Numbered from the stretch's first letter, positions 1 through 11,251 are shown. The stretch is 64,000 nucleotides of DNA from Silurus meridionalis (GCF_014805685.1 NC_060905.1:2530340-2594339), one strand, 5' to 3'. Program-made: numbers and translations. Notes: generated from the letters alone by a model not told the origin.

Positions 1-140
1 GTGTCTGCAACCAGCACTGGGAAAATAAACGTCTGAAAACAGATGTCATGATACGAGTCGTATTGTGAAAATAGGAGTCAGTCATTCCTGCAGTTATTCA
101 AGGATAAAGAATATTCCTGCCACTGTTTTTGTGTAATATT

Positions 141-530
141 CTTCTTCTTTTGGCTTCTCCCATTAGGCGTCACCACAGCGGATCATCCGTCTCCATACCC
201 CCCTGTCCTCTACATCTGCCTCTTTCCACCCAACCACTTGCATGTCTTCCCTCACCACATCCATAAACCTCCTCCTTGGTCTTCCTCTTTTCCTCCTTCC
301 TGGTGGCTCCATTCTCAGAATTCTCCTACTGATATACCCCATGTCCCTCCTCTGCACATGTCCAAACCATCTCAATCTCACCTCCCTCACCTTGTCTCCA
401 AAACGTCCTACATGCACTGTCCCTCTAATAAACTCATTTCTAATCCTGTCCATCGTCATCACTCGCAACGAACATCTCAACATCTTCAGCTCTGCTACCT
501 CCAGCTCCACCTCCTGTCTTTTACTCAATT
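141..530 (-). mobile_element. 5'-truncated RTE-like LINE, 3' end
   Basis: The minus strand encodes about 120 residues from the C-terminal end of a non-LTR retrotransposon polyprotein, downstream of the reverse transcriptase core. Visible blocks are a VELEVAELKMLR stretch, MDRIRNEFIRGT, the RWFGHVQRR block, a basic GRRKRGRPRRR run and a terminal MIRCGD. The same blocks are encoded by the LINE copy at 22462-23585, so this is the same family. The 3' untranslated tail (about 141-180, minus) contains the GGAGAAGCC motif also found at 23560 and 32300. The 5' end stops abruptly near 530, as expected of incomplete target-primed reverse transcription. The RTE clade label rests on recognising the protein blocks, not on a tree. 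The copy is dead: no endonuclease or reverse transcriptase core remains. Confidence 0.8.
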
Positions 531-562
531 TTGTGTAATAATAACATTAATTAATAGTGATA

Positions 563-564
563 TT

Positions 565-599
<35 letters not shown>
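563..599. repeat. (AAT)n microsatellite
   Basis: About twelve uninterrupted AAT units, directly following the truncated LINE in an AT-rich setting. Confidence 0.95.
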
Positions 600-601
<2 letters not shown>

Positions 602-1040
602 TGCCATAGCGCACACATTGCATTTCCCCAGTTCATCTCCGTCACTCTCTCCCAAGTGATGCACCGCTGCAATAATTCCTGTCAGCTCACGAACGGACGC
701 ATTCTTCCGGGCAGCAGGAAAAAAAAAACGGAAAATAAAGAAGACGCGTCTAATTACGGCGCTGCAGTGAAGCGCGAGCCTGCTCGGGGGGTCTAATGAG
801 CTTACCGCAAGTCCACCATTTGAGATTTGATTCCTGAGGAAAATAGAAGGCCCGGAGGAGGTGAGCGTGTCTCCACTGATGTGTACTTAATTGACAGGGA
901 ACAGTGTGTAGGATGAAATCCCCGAGAGCAATTATGAATAATAAAAGAAGCAAAAAATATTTATACATAGAGGGAAAAAAAAACACGCAACCTGAGCCAG
1001 AGACTCGTTTTTTTTCTCCCAATGTAACCCTTTTCCGTCG
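600..1040. other. unique GC-richer island, candidate conserved non-coding sequence
   Basis: No repeat family or plausible exon is recognisable here. The stretch is richer in GC and CpG than its surroundings. It holds a TCTAATTACGG homeodomain-type core near 750, TTAATTGACAGG near 888 (TGACAG is the MEIS/TGIF core) and CAATTATGAATAATAAA near 930 (Hox-like). Motif presence is weak evidence; regulatory function is inference. Confidence 0.25.
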
Positions 1041-1977
1041 TCTGATCGCGTTTCCAGTACAGCGAAATCCCCGGTGTTGAATGAACGCCTACGCTGGTGA
1101 ATTGAGTCACACAGTGTTCATTTGTAACGGGTTCTACACCTATTTCGAGGATTTAGGTGTTAATTCAATAATGCATGAATTCATCCAATGCCATATGTGT
1201 TAATTCGGCACAAGGGAAGTTCTTCTGTTTAATCTAATTATGTTTTTTCTTTTCCTTAGTAAGAGAGAATGGCTGGCTAGTAAATGACATACAGGTTTTT
1301 ATCCCCTGAATGAGTATACACCTGTTACACGGTGTAACGGGTGAAATATGTTGCGCTTCCTTTAAGAGCAGAGCGGCATTTCGGGAATAGCCTGTCGCCG
1401 CATTTTTCCGCTATTACTGCATGCGTGCAAGACCGAGGAATATGTCCTTATTATTTTCTGATGCTCATTTCTAAGTTTCTTTGACTAACCCATAACGCTG
1501 TTGCCAAGAAAAATAAATAAGCAAGAGTTTTGGAAACCTGTCTGTGCTTATATGATTTCTGTTGTAACTGGAGTTAGCGAGCTCTCCCTTCACCCAGACT
1601 CAACGCGCTACAACGGCTTGTATCTAAACAGTAGCCTACCAAGAAAGTGATTGTTCACTGTCTTCCTCCTTCCTTTCACAACTATTTCTTTTGGGAGTTT
1701 TTCTTTTGTCATCGTCGTACGTTTAAAAATCATCATCGGTGAATCTTTTCTTCCGATGGCGTGAAGCTTAGAACACAGGTGAGGTGCGTTTTTTCGTTTC
1801 CGTTTGAAAAATTTCATTGGTCTAATGTTATGTCGCTCAGTTTTTTGGCTTGAAGAAAAACCCAGGAAAAATCCATAAATTAGCCGCTTCGTTGTTCAAA
1901 ACGTGGCAAAAAGTAGCGGCTTATAGTCCAGAAAATATGGTATATCACAACTTCTCAAGCAAACAGCATTGTAACTA
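1041..1977. other. unique intergenic sequence, nothing recognised
   Basis: No repeat, RNA gene or convincing exon seen. The open frames here (69 and 83 residues) show no known motif and look like chance. Confidence 0.5.
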
Positions 1978-2019
1978 CACTATATGGACAAAAGTTTTTG
2001 CCAAATTGCATTTATATAA

Positions 2020-2716
2020 CGAGGTTGTATCAAAAAGTTTCGAGACTAGAGTGCCACAGATCCAGTTGCTTTTGCTGAATGTCCTCCGTCAGACACCTTA
2101 AAACCTGGCAGTAGGACTCGCTAGTGAAGGTCTGCCCCCTGAGGACGAATTCTCAACCCACAATGTTAAAAAAGACGATGTGCTTGCACATGGTCGAGCT
2201 GCAGACCTGCTAAGCATTTTTCGGTCATGGAGATGATGGAGCTTTTCTGCTGTATAGACTGTTGCTTCGTCTCATGGTCGTACATGTACGATGAGCCACG
2301 ACATGAAGGAAGACTTAGAGGTGGCGTTCATTCTGCTCCTGGGTCAGCAGCCTGGGCATGAACTTGGCAGCACTAACACGGCGCATGTTCAAATCACATG
2401 TGAGGATCGCCTGGACTGTTCTGTATGACATTGTTAGCGATGTTGTGGATTGTTCTCTGACGATCATCATGAGTTGCGAGTTGCAGAAAAGTTTTGACCT
2501 TTTCAAGGGTTTCACAGTGAATTCCAGATTTGCTCTTTGTTCTAAATTGCTGTCCAGGAGGAAATCGCAGACGTGGTAATGCACATGGTCAGAACAGCAC
2601 CAGCCCCCAATGTACACAGGGCAATGTCTTTTGGCAAACTGACTTATGAGGGTTGGTGCTCCCTGTGGCTGTGCAATGTTACAAAACTAGTCCTGAAACT
2701 TTTTGATACAATTTAG
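2020..2716 (-). mobile_element. decayed mariner element
   Basis: Terminal inverted repeats are visible: TTGTATCAAAAAGTTTCGAG near 2025 and its near-complement ending TGAAACTTTTTGATACAA near 2713, followed on both sides by GACTAG inward. TA-rich sequence lies at both borders, fitting mariner target choice. The roughly 700-bp length is about half that of an autonomous mariner (about 1.3 kb), so internal sequence is lost. It lies inside the Tc1-like element at 1978-3112. Confidence 0.8.
2070..2617 (-). pseudogene. mariner transposase remnant
   Basis: Minus-strand translation gives recognisable pieces of a mariner (SETMAR/irritans-like) transposase in the right order. Near 2540 there is an RANLEF block from the N-terminal DNA-binding domain. 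At 2315-2440 there is a longer block with SYRTVQAILT, DLNMRRVSAAKF and RLLTQEQ, matching the linker before the catalytic domain. Past the end of the open frame, toward 2110, fragments in other frames resemble the segment after the first catalytic aspartate. Much of the N-terminal domain is deleted, stops and frameshifts break the frame, and no intact DD34D catalytic triad can be traced. It cannot make a working enzyme. Family assignment rests on the linker block and the matching terminal repeats. Confidence 0.75.
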
Positions 2717-3112
2717 TAATATCTACTCTTCTGGGAAAACGTACCACTAGATTTTAAGAAGATTTGTCTGAGATTCTTTCAGCCGCAGGGATGTGTGTTA
2801 GTAAAGTCAGGTGCTGATGTAGGCGAGGTGAGGAGGCCTGGGGTGTAGTCAGCGTGAACAAGTCATCCCAAAGGTGTTGGTTGAGGGTCAGAGCTGTCTA
2901 GAAGGAGATCTTCTACTTTATTCCATGGAAAGCAGATCTTCATGGAGCTTTTGTGCTGTGCAGTTCAAGTGAAGAGAAAATTTTATGCTACTGCATCCAA
3001 AGACATCTGATACAATTGTGTGCCTCCAACTTTGTGGTAACAGTTTAGCGAAGAGCCACATACGGATGGAAAATTGTCCCAATTCTTTTGTCCGTATCGT
3101 GTATATGGTTTG

Positions 3113-3740
3113 GATCATAAAACAGACCTAATCATGGAATTAATTTTGTTATAAGAATTTTATATTACGTTGGCAGTGATCCGGAAAAATCTGAAAACCT
3201 GCACATTTTTCCATCATTTCGGTTCTTTACGTTTTCTCTTTCTAAACTTGGGTGTGAGTGAGCATGGTTTTGTCTCCTTTGAAAAAAAAATGTGAAAGGC
3301 TTAAAAAAATTTATCTATCTATGGCGTTATCAAACTGCAATGCAACGTCGTCTTCCATTTAGTTTATTATGAGCTGAATGGGTCAAGTGACTGCATCATG
3401 TCACTGAAAATACATACGTATGAAAATACAAGTTTAATTAAAAAAATGTTTTCGAATCTTCTCAGCTCACAGTACTATTTTATGGAAAGATAAATACAAA
3501 ATTAAAAATGTCTCGGTTTGTATGGGAAAAAGAGCAAAAACGTTTTGAGATGTATTTGGATTAATATGGACCTCATTTGGTCTTAATAGATTTCATGAAT
3601 ACTCCCTATAGTCTGAATCTAAACTCACAGTTAATATTTATAAACAAGCCAGCTGTCTGCCTTTTTATGAATGAATTGGGTCGATATAATGGCCACCATG
3701 GATAGTGTATAATGGCTCCACACTGATTCTGATACTGAGA
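3113..3740. other. unique AT-rich sequence, nothing recognised
   Basis: No repeat family, RNA gene or exon identified. Confidence 0.45.
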
Positions 3741-3741
3741 C

Positions 3742-4105
3742 CATATCCACACATATATTTTCGTTAGAAAACGCATTATTTTTTCTCTTTGACCTTCCGT
3801 CCACACTAAGACGACGTTGTCAGTCAGCGAATATTTAGCTTTTTAAAAACGCATTCCAAAAATGGATGCATTTGAAAACGATGTTTTCGTGTCGCAGTTC
3901 GGACTGTAAAAATGAAGGCTTTCGAAATTGATGACGCATTTTTAGTCATGGCCACGACATACAGGGTAAGCGTTTTCGGTGTGGATGAGCAACTTTTGGA
4001 AAACGACTGAAAGATAGAAGAAGAAGTGAGGACACAAAGCGTTTCTAGACGAAAACGTTATTTTCAAATTCATCTGGATTACTGTAGACATAGCCTGATA
4101 CTGAT
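3742..4105. mobile_element. non-autonomous DNA element rich in GAAAACG motifs
   Basis: The ends are imperfect inverted repeats: CATATCCACACATATATTTT on the left and, as reverse complement of the right end, CTATGTCTACAGTAATCC. The interior has repeated AAAACG/CGTTTTC motifs, including GATGTTTTCGTGTCGCAG near 3878 and GCGTTTTCGGTGTGG near 3970. This style matches a dispersed fish DNA-transposon family. The superfamily (perhaps hAT) and exact borders are uncertain. Confidence 0.45.
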
Positions 4106-5449
4106 ACTCAGAGACTCTCTGTACAAAGATATTGCTGTGTTCTCATATTTTACTGGTCAGAGAGGACACGCTTCGGACAAAATCATCAACTTAATCGTTT
4201 GAATTCGTGAGTTCAATCGTTTTTTTTTTTTTTATGAGAAAGTTTTTTGTAAGGAGATGTTTACATAACATTAATGGGAAAGGTTTCCGGCGTCAGAGCT
4301 TCGTAACGGTCAGTAATTTTTCAGGACAGAGCAGATCAAGCTTTGTGTTTTCTCTGATAGCATGATGGATTTTCTTCTCTTCTTATTAACTTTGAGAGAA
4401 AAAAGTGAGAGGGAGAGACAGAGGCTGGTGAGGGAAATAAGAAGAGTATGAAGCTAATGTTGTGTCAAAAGTTTCACATAAATTAAATTAAATTATCAAC
4501 GTTTTTTGTATGCTATTTTTGCCACTGTAAAGTTGCTTCTGGACAATGTCAATGACAATTGTTTAAAGTGCTATAAAACAAAAGCAATTGCAATTGAATC
4601 CATATTAAGTTGAGTACCACAAAACAAGCTTAGGCTAATATTTATATTCAGGTCAGGTGATCACCTGTCACTTTTGTTGTTTCATTTAGACAAAAATCCA
4701 GATGGCCGAATGCTATGCACAGCACACATGACTTTGTTATTAGTACAGACTGAAAACAAACAGGACGTTAATCAGTCTGAGTAATAAACCTATGAAACTT
4801 AATGATCATAAAAATAATGTGAAAAAATGTTTTCTATTCCAGTTCAGCCAGCTAGCAAGGCTAAATTACATAGCCAAACAGTAAGGAAGTAAATTTTTAC
4901 AAATATGTGTACTCTAACACAGTGTTTTTTTTGTGTGGAGAATTCCTCCTGCACTACATCAGAATGTGTAATATTTTTCCCCACCACAGAGCACAGCGTA
5001 ATGCCACAGTTCTGCTAAAAGTGTGTGTGGATTGAGGGGTTCTTTCACTGTGGTGTGTGACTGTATAAAACTCTCTCCTCATGAAGGTCAGGAGAGAATG
5101 GAACACTGACTAGCATGCTTTATTTACACATGTACAGTACGAGTTCTCAAACATCACTACTTTTACTTTAAATACTTACGCTACATTCTATCATCTTATA
5201 GGCGCGATTGAGCAGGGAATAAACTTTTACTGGAGTAAGAAAATTATGTACTTTTTCCGCCCTGGAAGTCTATCCAGCAACTTTAGCTAGCTAAAAATGC
5301 AGTACTTTGGCTACTTATAGCTAATTAGTGTGAGTTTTGAGCAGAGAAACAAGACTCCTCTATTTTCATTCTCCTCACAGGCGAGTTATTGCAGCCAGGC
5401 TACACTCTCTCCCGAGCTAGGCTTGATTTTTCTTGCTTATAAGGCATAG
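4106..5449. other. mostly unique sequence
   Basis: Apart from the SINE-like fragment at 4523-4602, no repeat, RNA gene or exon is recognised in this AT-rich stretch. Confidence 0.45.
4523..4602 (-). mobile_element. SINE-like fragment (AGCGCTTTT family)
   Basis: CTGTAAAGTTGCTTCTGGAC, then an AATGTCAATGACAATTG stretch and AAAGTGCTATAAAAC, resemble in reverse the 5' part of the dispersed element at 27088-27312 (TATAGCGCTTTTCACAAC and CAAAGCAGCTTTACAG). Only about 80 bp remain. Confidence 0.5.
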
Positions 5450-5990
5450 GTTTATGTTCCATATAGCATGTGTGACAGTGATTTTAGCCATTTTGGCGTA
5501 ATGCGGGGCTGTGCTGCATTACCGCGAGCGTGTCGACGCTTGCCGCCTGAATGCGAATGAGGCCGCTGAGTGCTTTTTGCGCAGCATGTCTGAATAAATG
5601 GACTCGTGTGTGAATGACTGCACAGACGGAGGCCGGGCGCCTCAACCTGCCAAACATTGAAAGAAAACAAGGAGGAAAGCAGAAGGGATTGAATGAGACA
5701 CATTCAGAATAGAGGAGGGGAGAAAAAAAAAAGATTTGCAGAAAAGAGACAAAGCGGGGGAAGTGCAGAGGCAGGTGGTGCAGAGGAAGCTTAATGTGAC
5801 ATGGAGATAATTAAAAAAATATCTTTATATATTTAAATAGGAAAAAAGAGCTCAGCACTGCGGGATCATTAGGACTCTGTCCATAATATAAATCTAGCCC
5901 GTGCCCTCGTCGCCCCGAGGGCTCCAAAACCGCTGCACCATCTCGACCCTGTGCTCGAGAGACTCTCTGAGAAAAAGGAAAAGTGCGACA
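5450..5990. other. unique GC-richer island
   Basis: Repeat-poor sequence with several CpGs (5500-5650 and 5898-5950), unlike the AT-rich flanks. No coding signature. It could be conserved non-coding sequence or an unrecognised old repeat. Confidence 0.2.
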
Positions 5991-6890
5991 GAGAGAATGG
6001 AAGTAATGAGAGTGAATAAGAAGTGTGAAGCTCTAGTAGCTGCTAAATGAGTCAGAACTGCAAGCAGGTCCCATCAGGCCAGGTGGCACAGTTAAATGCC
6101 ATTTTTCCCCAACTGCACAAGACAAGGGTGACTCAACATGCACTTAGCGGTGGCTCCTGGAGGACCTGTGTCACCTCCTGGAACATGTAATATTAGCTGT
6201 CAGCCATCAGCTGGAAGACCATTTGCTATTATTGCTGAACACCCCTATCCCCGCCCTTTTGCCAAGTTGCTGTGTCCTTAAAACTGAAAACTGAGTACTC
6301 ACGTCGAAAGTGGAAAAAAATGAAATACAAATGAGAGCTGGATCAATGTGCTGATTCAGACACACAGAGGATGGAATTTCTTTTTTTATATAATTTCCTG
6401 ATATGTCAGTGAAAAACTACACTGATTTGGCAAAAAGCCAAATTTTAGATAAACATTCCAACCAATTATATCTAAGTTAGGAACATTCCCAGCTGAAAAG
6501 CAGGACCAAAACTAAGCTGAGACCATAACAGGGGCCTAATGACTAAATCTAACTTAAAACCAAAACCACATTAGGTGCTTTCAAAACAAAGTCCCATGCA
6601 GGGCTTTGTAACCAAGTCTGCATTTAGTCCAAGATACAGACAATGGCTGGGAGATCTTGTCCAGCTCAAGACCAAGTTAGGGGCTAGGAAACCATGTCCA
6701 AGTTAAGACCAAACAAGGGTAGCCTAGTTCATGATCAAAGCAGGACTTATAGGACCAAGTCTAACCCATGATCAAAATAAGGGACTAGGGTAATAGGTTT
6801 AGGTCATAATTAAAGGGCAAGCTAGAGCAAAAGGACTAGGTCATGATGAAATCAGGGGTTAGTTGCACTAAGCAGGGGTTGGTCCATATA

Positions 6891-8324
6891 TACGGTGAGG
6901 AAAATAAGTATTTGAACACCCTGCAATTTTGCAAGTTCTCCCACTTAGAAATCATGGAGGGGTCTGAAATTGTCATCAATTACAGAGGTCAAATGTTTCC
7001 TGTAGTTTTTCACCAGGTTTGCACACACTGCAGGAGGGATTTTGGCCCACTCCTCCACACAGATCTTCTCTAGATCAGTCAGGTTTCTGGCCTGTCGCTT
7101 AGAAACACGGAGTTTGAGCTCCCTCCAAAGACTCTCTATTGGGTTTAGGTCTGGAGACTGGCTAGGCCATGCCAGAATCTTGATATGCTTCTTACAGAGC
7201 CACTCCTTGGTTATCCTGGCTGTGTGCTTCGGGTCATTGTCATGTTGGAAGACCCAGTTTCGACCCATTTTCAATGCTCTAACTGAGGGAAAGCGGTTGT
7301 TCCCCAAAATCTCGCAATACATGGCCCGGTCATCCTCTCCTTAATACAGTGCAGTCGCCCTGTCCCATGTGCAGAAAAACACCCCCAAAGCATAATGCTA
7401 CCACCCCCATGCTTCACAGTAGGGATGGTGTTCTTGGGATGGTACTCATCATTCTTCTTCCTCCAAACACGTTTACTGGAATTATGACCCAAAAGTTCTA
7501 TTTTGGTCTCATCTGACCACATGACTTTCTCCCATGACTCCTCTGGATCATCCAAATGATCATTGGCAAACTTAAGACATGCCTGGACATGTGCTGGTTT
7601 AAGCAGGGGAACCTTCCGTGACATGCATGATTTCAAACCATGACGCCTTAGTGTTTTACCAACAGTAACCTTGGAAACGGTGGTCCCAGCTCTTTTCAGG
7701 TCATTGACCAGCTCCTCCTGTGTCGTTCTGTGCTGATTTCTCACCTTCCGTAGGATCATTGAGACCCCACGAGGTAAGATCTTGCATGGAGCCCCAGTCC
7801 GAGGGAGATTGACAGTCATGTTTAGCTTCTTCCATTTTCTAATGATTGCTCCAACAGTGGACCTTTTTTCACCAAGCTGCTTGGCAATTTCCCCGTAATT
7901 GTGGAGGTGTACAATTTTGTCTCTAGTGTCTTTGGACAGCTCTTTGGTCATGGCCATGTTAGTAGTTGGATTTTTACTGATTGTATGGGGGGGGACAGGT
8001 GTCTTTATGCAGCTAACGACCTCAAACAGGTGCATCTAATTTAGGATAATAAATGTAGTGGCGGTGGACACTTTAAAGGCAGACTAACAGGTCTTTGAGG
8101 GTCAGAATTCTAGCTGATAGGCAGGTGTTCAAATACTTATTTGCAGCTGTATCATACAAATAAATAGTTTAAAAATCATATATTGTGATTTCTGGATTTT
8201 TTTTTTATTATGTCTCTCACAGTGGACATGCACCTACGATGACAATTTCAGACTCCTCCATGATTTCTAAGTGGGAGAACTTGCAAAATAGCAGGGTGTT
8301 CAAATACTTATTTTCCTCTCTGTA
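6891..8324 (-). mobile_element. Tc1-like transposon, nearly complete
   Basis: The element is about 1.43 kb with terminal inverted repeats of about 87 bp (6891-6977 and 8238-8324). The ends begin TACGGTGAGGAAAATAAGTA on the left and TACAGAGAGGAAAATAAGTA as reverse complement of the right, with a TA target at each border. A second, inner copy of the end motif (GTGTTCAAATACTTATTTGC, near 8123) lies inside the right repeat in the same orientation as the outer one, reminiscent of the IR/DR layout of Sleeping Beauty-type elements. A matching inner copy on the left is not obvious. It sits within a minisatellite unit whose GGTCATGATC resumes directly at the right border. Confidence 0.92.
6945..7957 (-). 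pseudogene. Tc1-like transposase with one frameshift
   Basis: This is a DD34E transposase of the Tc1 family, which cuts and pastes the flanking element at TA sites in the nucleus. I chose the start at 7957 (MAMTKELS), the usual N-terminus in this family; an upstream in-frame ATG at 8035 merely extends into non-coding sequence. Residues 1-110 or so form the paired-like helix-turn-helix DNA-binding region, with [20 protein letters not shown] visible. The first catalytic aspartate is in MWSDETK, followed by the [11 protein letters not shown] block. The frame then shifts near 7332-7336. The second frame (7322 to 6945) supplies the second aspartate in [10 protein letters not shown] and the glutamate in [15 protein letters not shown]. 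Total length is about 337 residues, normal for Tc1. All three catalytic residues survive, so the copy is young but disabled by the frameshift. Confidence 0.9.
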
Positions 8325-9029
8325 GGTCATGATCGAAGTCAGAGCTGGGGGAAAAGGGTTAGGTCATAATCAAAGCAAGGGCAATAGGAAGTTTAGGTTA
8401 TGTTTAAATCGGGGTGGGGTAAGAAGTGTAAATCAAGATCAAAGAGTGTCTTGGAGGTCAGATCTTGATTATAATCAAATCATAGGCTAGGGCAAGATGT
8501 CTAGTTAATAATGAAAGCATAGTATAGGAGCACTGAGTTTAGATAAAGATTAAAGTATGGGCTGGTCCATATCTAGGTAAATATTGGAGCCGGCACTGGG
8601 GGACCATGTCTAGGTCATGATCAAGGCAGAGACTGGGGTAAATAATCTAGATCAAGATCAAAGTAAGGTCTTGGAATTCTGGTCTAGGTCATAATCAAAT
8701 CAGGGACTAGGGCTAAAAGTCTAGATCAAGATGAAAGCAGTGGCTGGGGGACCATGTCTAGGTCATGAACAAGGCAGGAGCTGAGCCATGTCTAGGTCAT
8801 GATCATGGCAGGGTCTAGGTGATTAGGTCTATACCATTATCAAAGCACGGGCTAGGGCATAAAGTATAGGTCATGAACAAAATAGGGACTAGAAACACTA
8901 AATTTAGATTAGGATAAAAGCAGGGTCTGGTGTACAATGTCTAGGTCATCTTCAAAGCAGTAGCTGGGGTAAGAAATCTAGATCAAGGTCAAAGCAGGGG
9001 CCAGGGCAAAAGGTATAGGTATAGGTAAT

Positions 9030-9330
9030 AAACCGTTACGTTAGTTGGGTTTTGTTTTATTGTGTTCTTTTTTTTTAACGCCACTCTCTGCCTCTCTCTC
9101 CTGTGGGATTATCTATTATATTTTGGTTTTTGACTAGTGTGTAAACATTGTATATACTTTGCCATATGTTTCTCATTGTTTAAATAAATCCTTTTATATT
9201 ATACTTGGTTTACGTGTCCTTTTCCCTGGCCTATTCACAGAATGGATCACAGTATGAATGTTACAGCTTCAAACCCTAGACGTATAAAAAGAAGCCGTAA
9301 CATAAACAAAACAAAAGCTAGGAACATTAA
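9030..9330. other. unclassified insert in the 37-bp minisatellite
   Basis: The 37-bp pattern stops near 9030 and resumes near 9335. The insert contains TTTAAATAAATCC (polyadenylation-signal-like) near 9180 and two GTTACA/GTAACA-type motifs near 9260 and 9297. A solo-LTR-like origin is possible, but I see no clear TG...CA borders or target duplication. Confidence 0.35.
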
Positions 9331-9600
9331 GTTTACACTTGGATCAAAGCAGGAACTGGTACATATCTAGGTCATGATCAAAGCAAGGACATGGGGACCA
9401 TGTCTAGGTCATGATTGAAACAATACCTGGAAGGCCATGTCTAGGTCATGATCAATGCATGGTATGGGGTAAGAAGTCAAAGCTGAGCCTAGGGGATCAT
9501 GTCATTGGTGTTAGGGGCTCCATAAGCCCTGTCTAAAGGTAATACCTGAAAGCAGGAGGTAGATATTAATTAAAGTTAAAAGAGCTTAGAATGTCAACCA

Positions 9601-10305
9601 AAGCAAAACTAAACTAAGCATGTTTGACTGATTTTATTTATGGAAAGTGGTAAATAGTGCAGATTTCCAGCTGAACAATCCTTGCACTCACAGTATGTGT
9701 TGCCCACACCCGCGGATGCCTTTGACTTTTGTCCACAAACAGAGAGGAACGATGGGTCCATTGTTCCTAGAACACTTTCCGCTCCTGACAAAGGCGTAGA
9801 CAAAAAAAAGAGTGAATAAGAGACGAAAAAACGATAAGGCAGGAGGCATTGTACCACACTCATTTCTTGAACTAGGGAGCACAGGTAATAACATCCATAA
9901 TCAGAGCAGCAACAGCACTCAGTAGCGTTGGGTGATGTGAGCTGATTGGAGCTGAAGGCATTTCGGGGAAGAGATGATTAAATGAGAACATTGTAGGATG
10001 AGGTGATAGATAGGAGGAAGGGAAAAAAAAGAGAAAAAGAGACGGAGAGTGAAATGTATGCGTCGGGAGCGAGTGGGAAGGCTGCTGAGGGAAAGCCAGC
10101 ACAAGGGTTAGACAGAAAGTGAAAATCAGTGAGCAGGAGAAAGGCGGAGGCCGAGGAAGCAGAGGAGCAGACAGAAGCAACGTTAACGGGTGACACGTTC
10201 ATTATCCAGGCCTGTTTGTGGAGAGGAGGCGAGCTTTGCTCGATTGAAAGGTGTGACTGTCTCCCATTACAGCTGTCCGACTCCAGAAATACTGCCATCA
10301 GTCCC

Positions 10306-10359
<54 letters not shown>

Positions 10360-11029
10360 ATAAACACACATCCTGTTAGCCAGAATGTTCTCCAAGCCCT
10401 TGCTTACTGCTCATTGTTAGTGTTTGAGACAAGGGGTGGAGCCACATCTGTGTAAATTGGCCCTGCCACACCACTTGCCACCCCAGTCACAGGTTTAATG
10501 AATCATATTTAAACGGTTATGGTCTCATCGGAGGAAATAAAACTTACAGAAATGTGTGTTAGGGGCACAGAGTTGTTTTGGTGAGGCCAAACGGCAGAGC
10601 TGTAGAGCTGCAGAAACACTTTGTGTTTCTAAATATTATTATGGAACAATCGATTTAGCACCACCTCCTCATTTTCAATGAAGACTTAATTATTGTGATT
10701 TCTATGCTGTACAGTATGTTGCACTCATTCTTTGTAATTTTGTTCAAATATTTTTTGGCTCAAATAGTAAAATATTTCAAATGTGCCTTATTTACAGTTT
10801 CTTGCCAACTCAGATTTGTGACTTATTTGGTTTTGTGGGACTTGTGAACAAGCCGGATATAAAATAATTGATCAATAATCCAGCACAAAATCCATCAGGG
10901 ACTTTATCCAACATTCTGGCTTCGCGCCGAGAAGTTCATATGGATCAAATGTGCTTTTTAAAAAGCAAAACAAGAGAGACAGGAAGTGAGAGTACAACAA
11001 ATGTCCCAAAACATCTGGGGGAGGTGGTA
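9601..11029. other. unique sequence with one (CA)n tract
   Basis: No exon or repeat family recognised. A (CA)n microsatellite of about 51 bp lies at 10308-10358. The segment 9780-10260 is purine-rich on the plus strand. Confidence 0.5.
10308..10358. repeat. (CA)n microsatellite
   Basis: Uninterrupted CA dinucleotides of about 51 bp. Confidence 0.97.
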
Positions 11030-11251
11030 ACTTGGTGGTAAAGCTCTGGGTTACTGATCTGAAGGTCAGGGGTTCAAACCCCAGAATTGCCAAGATGTTA
11101 CTCTTGGGGTTCTTGAGCAAGGCCCTTACTCCTCTGTCCTCCAGGGGTGTAGCAACATAGCTGACCCTGTGCTCTGACCCCAGGTTCCTAACATTGCTGG
11201 GATATACGAAGTAAGAATTTGACTGTTCTCTAACGTACGTGTGACAAGAAT
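11030..11251 (+). mobile_element. tRNA-derived SINE
   Basis: The head is tRNA-like: an A-box-like TAACTTGGTGG near 11037 and a B box GGTTCAAACCC at 11071. The body has CTTGAGCAAGGCCCTTACTC near 11112 and CTGACCCTGTGCTCTGACCC near 11161. It ends TACGTGTGACAAGAA near 11250. This organisation matches a SINE family widespread in fishes. An inverted relative lies at 11958-12180. Confidence 0.82.

Larger units (their letters stand above)
1978..3112 (+). mobile_element. Tc1-like non-autonomous element, split by a mariner
   Basis: The left end begins CACTATATGGACAAAAG and the right end reads TTTTGTCCGTATCGTGTATA, an imperfect inverted repeat typical of a fish Tc1-like family. The interior after 2728 carries the family's landmarks: CTCTTCTGGGAAAACGT, GTTAGTAAAGTCAGG near 2800, CATCCCAAAGGTGTTGG near 2864 and CATCCAAAGACATCTGA near 2994. 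The same landmarks recur at about 13.2, 19.6, 25.3, 37.4, 43.0, 48.2, 50.1 and 53.0 kb. No transposase reading frame of its own survives. The region 2020-2716 belongs to an inserted mariner. Confidence 0.75.
6500..9600. repeat. degenerate 37-bp minisatellite, interrupted
   Basis: Diverged copies of a unit around TCTAGGTCATGATCAAAGCA followed by GGGACTGGGG and an AAG spacer run from about 6500 to 6890 and again from 8325 to 9600. Consecutive units near 8600-8720 are exactly 37 bp apart. Units near 6500-6700 are the most degraded, as usual at array edges. A Tc1-like transposon (6891-8324) and an unclassified insert (about 9030-9330) interrupt it. No function is evident. Confidence 0.85.

Noticed and set aside
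1850..2101. 83-residue plus-strand open frame
   Set aside because: It crosses the Tc1-like end and the mariner end on the non-coding strand.
9030..9330. Solo LTR
   Set aside because: Polyadenylation-like AATAAA and GTTACA motifs are present, but no TG...CA borders or target-site duplication could be found.
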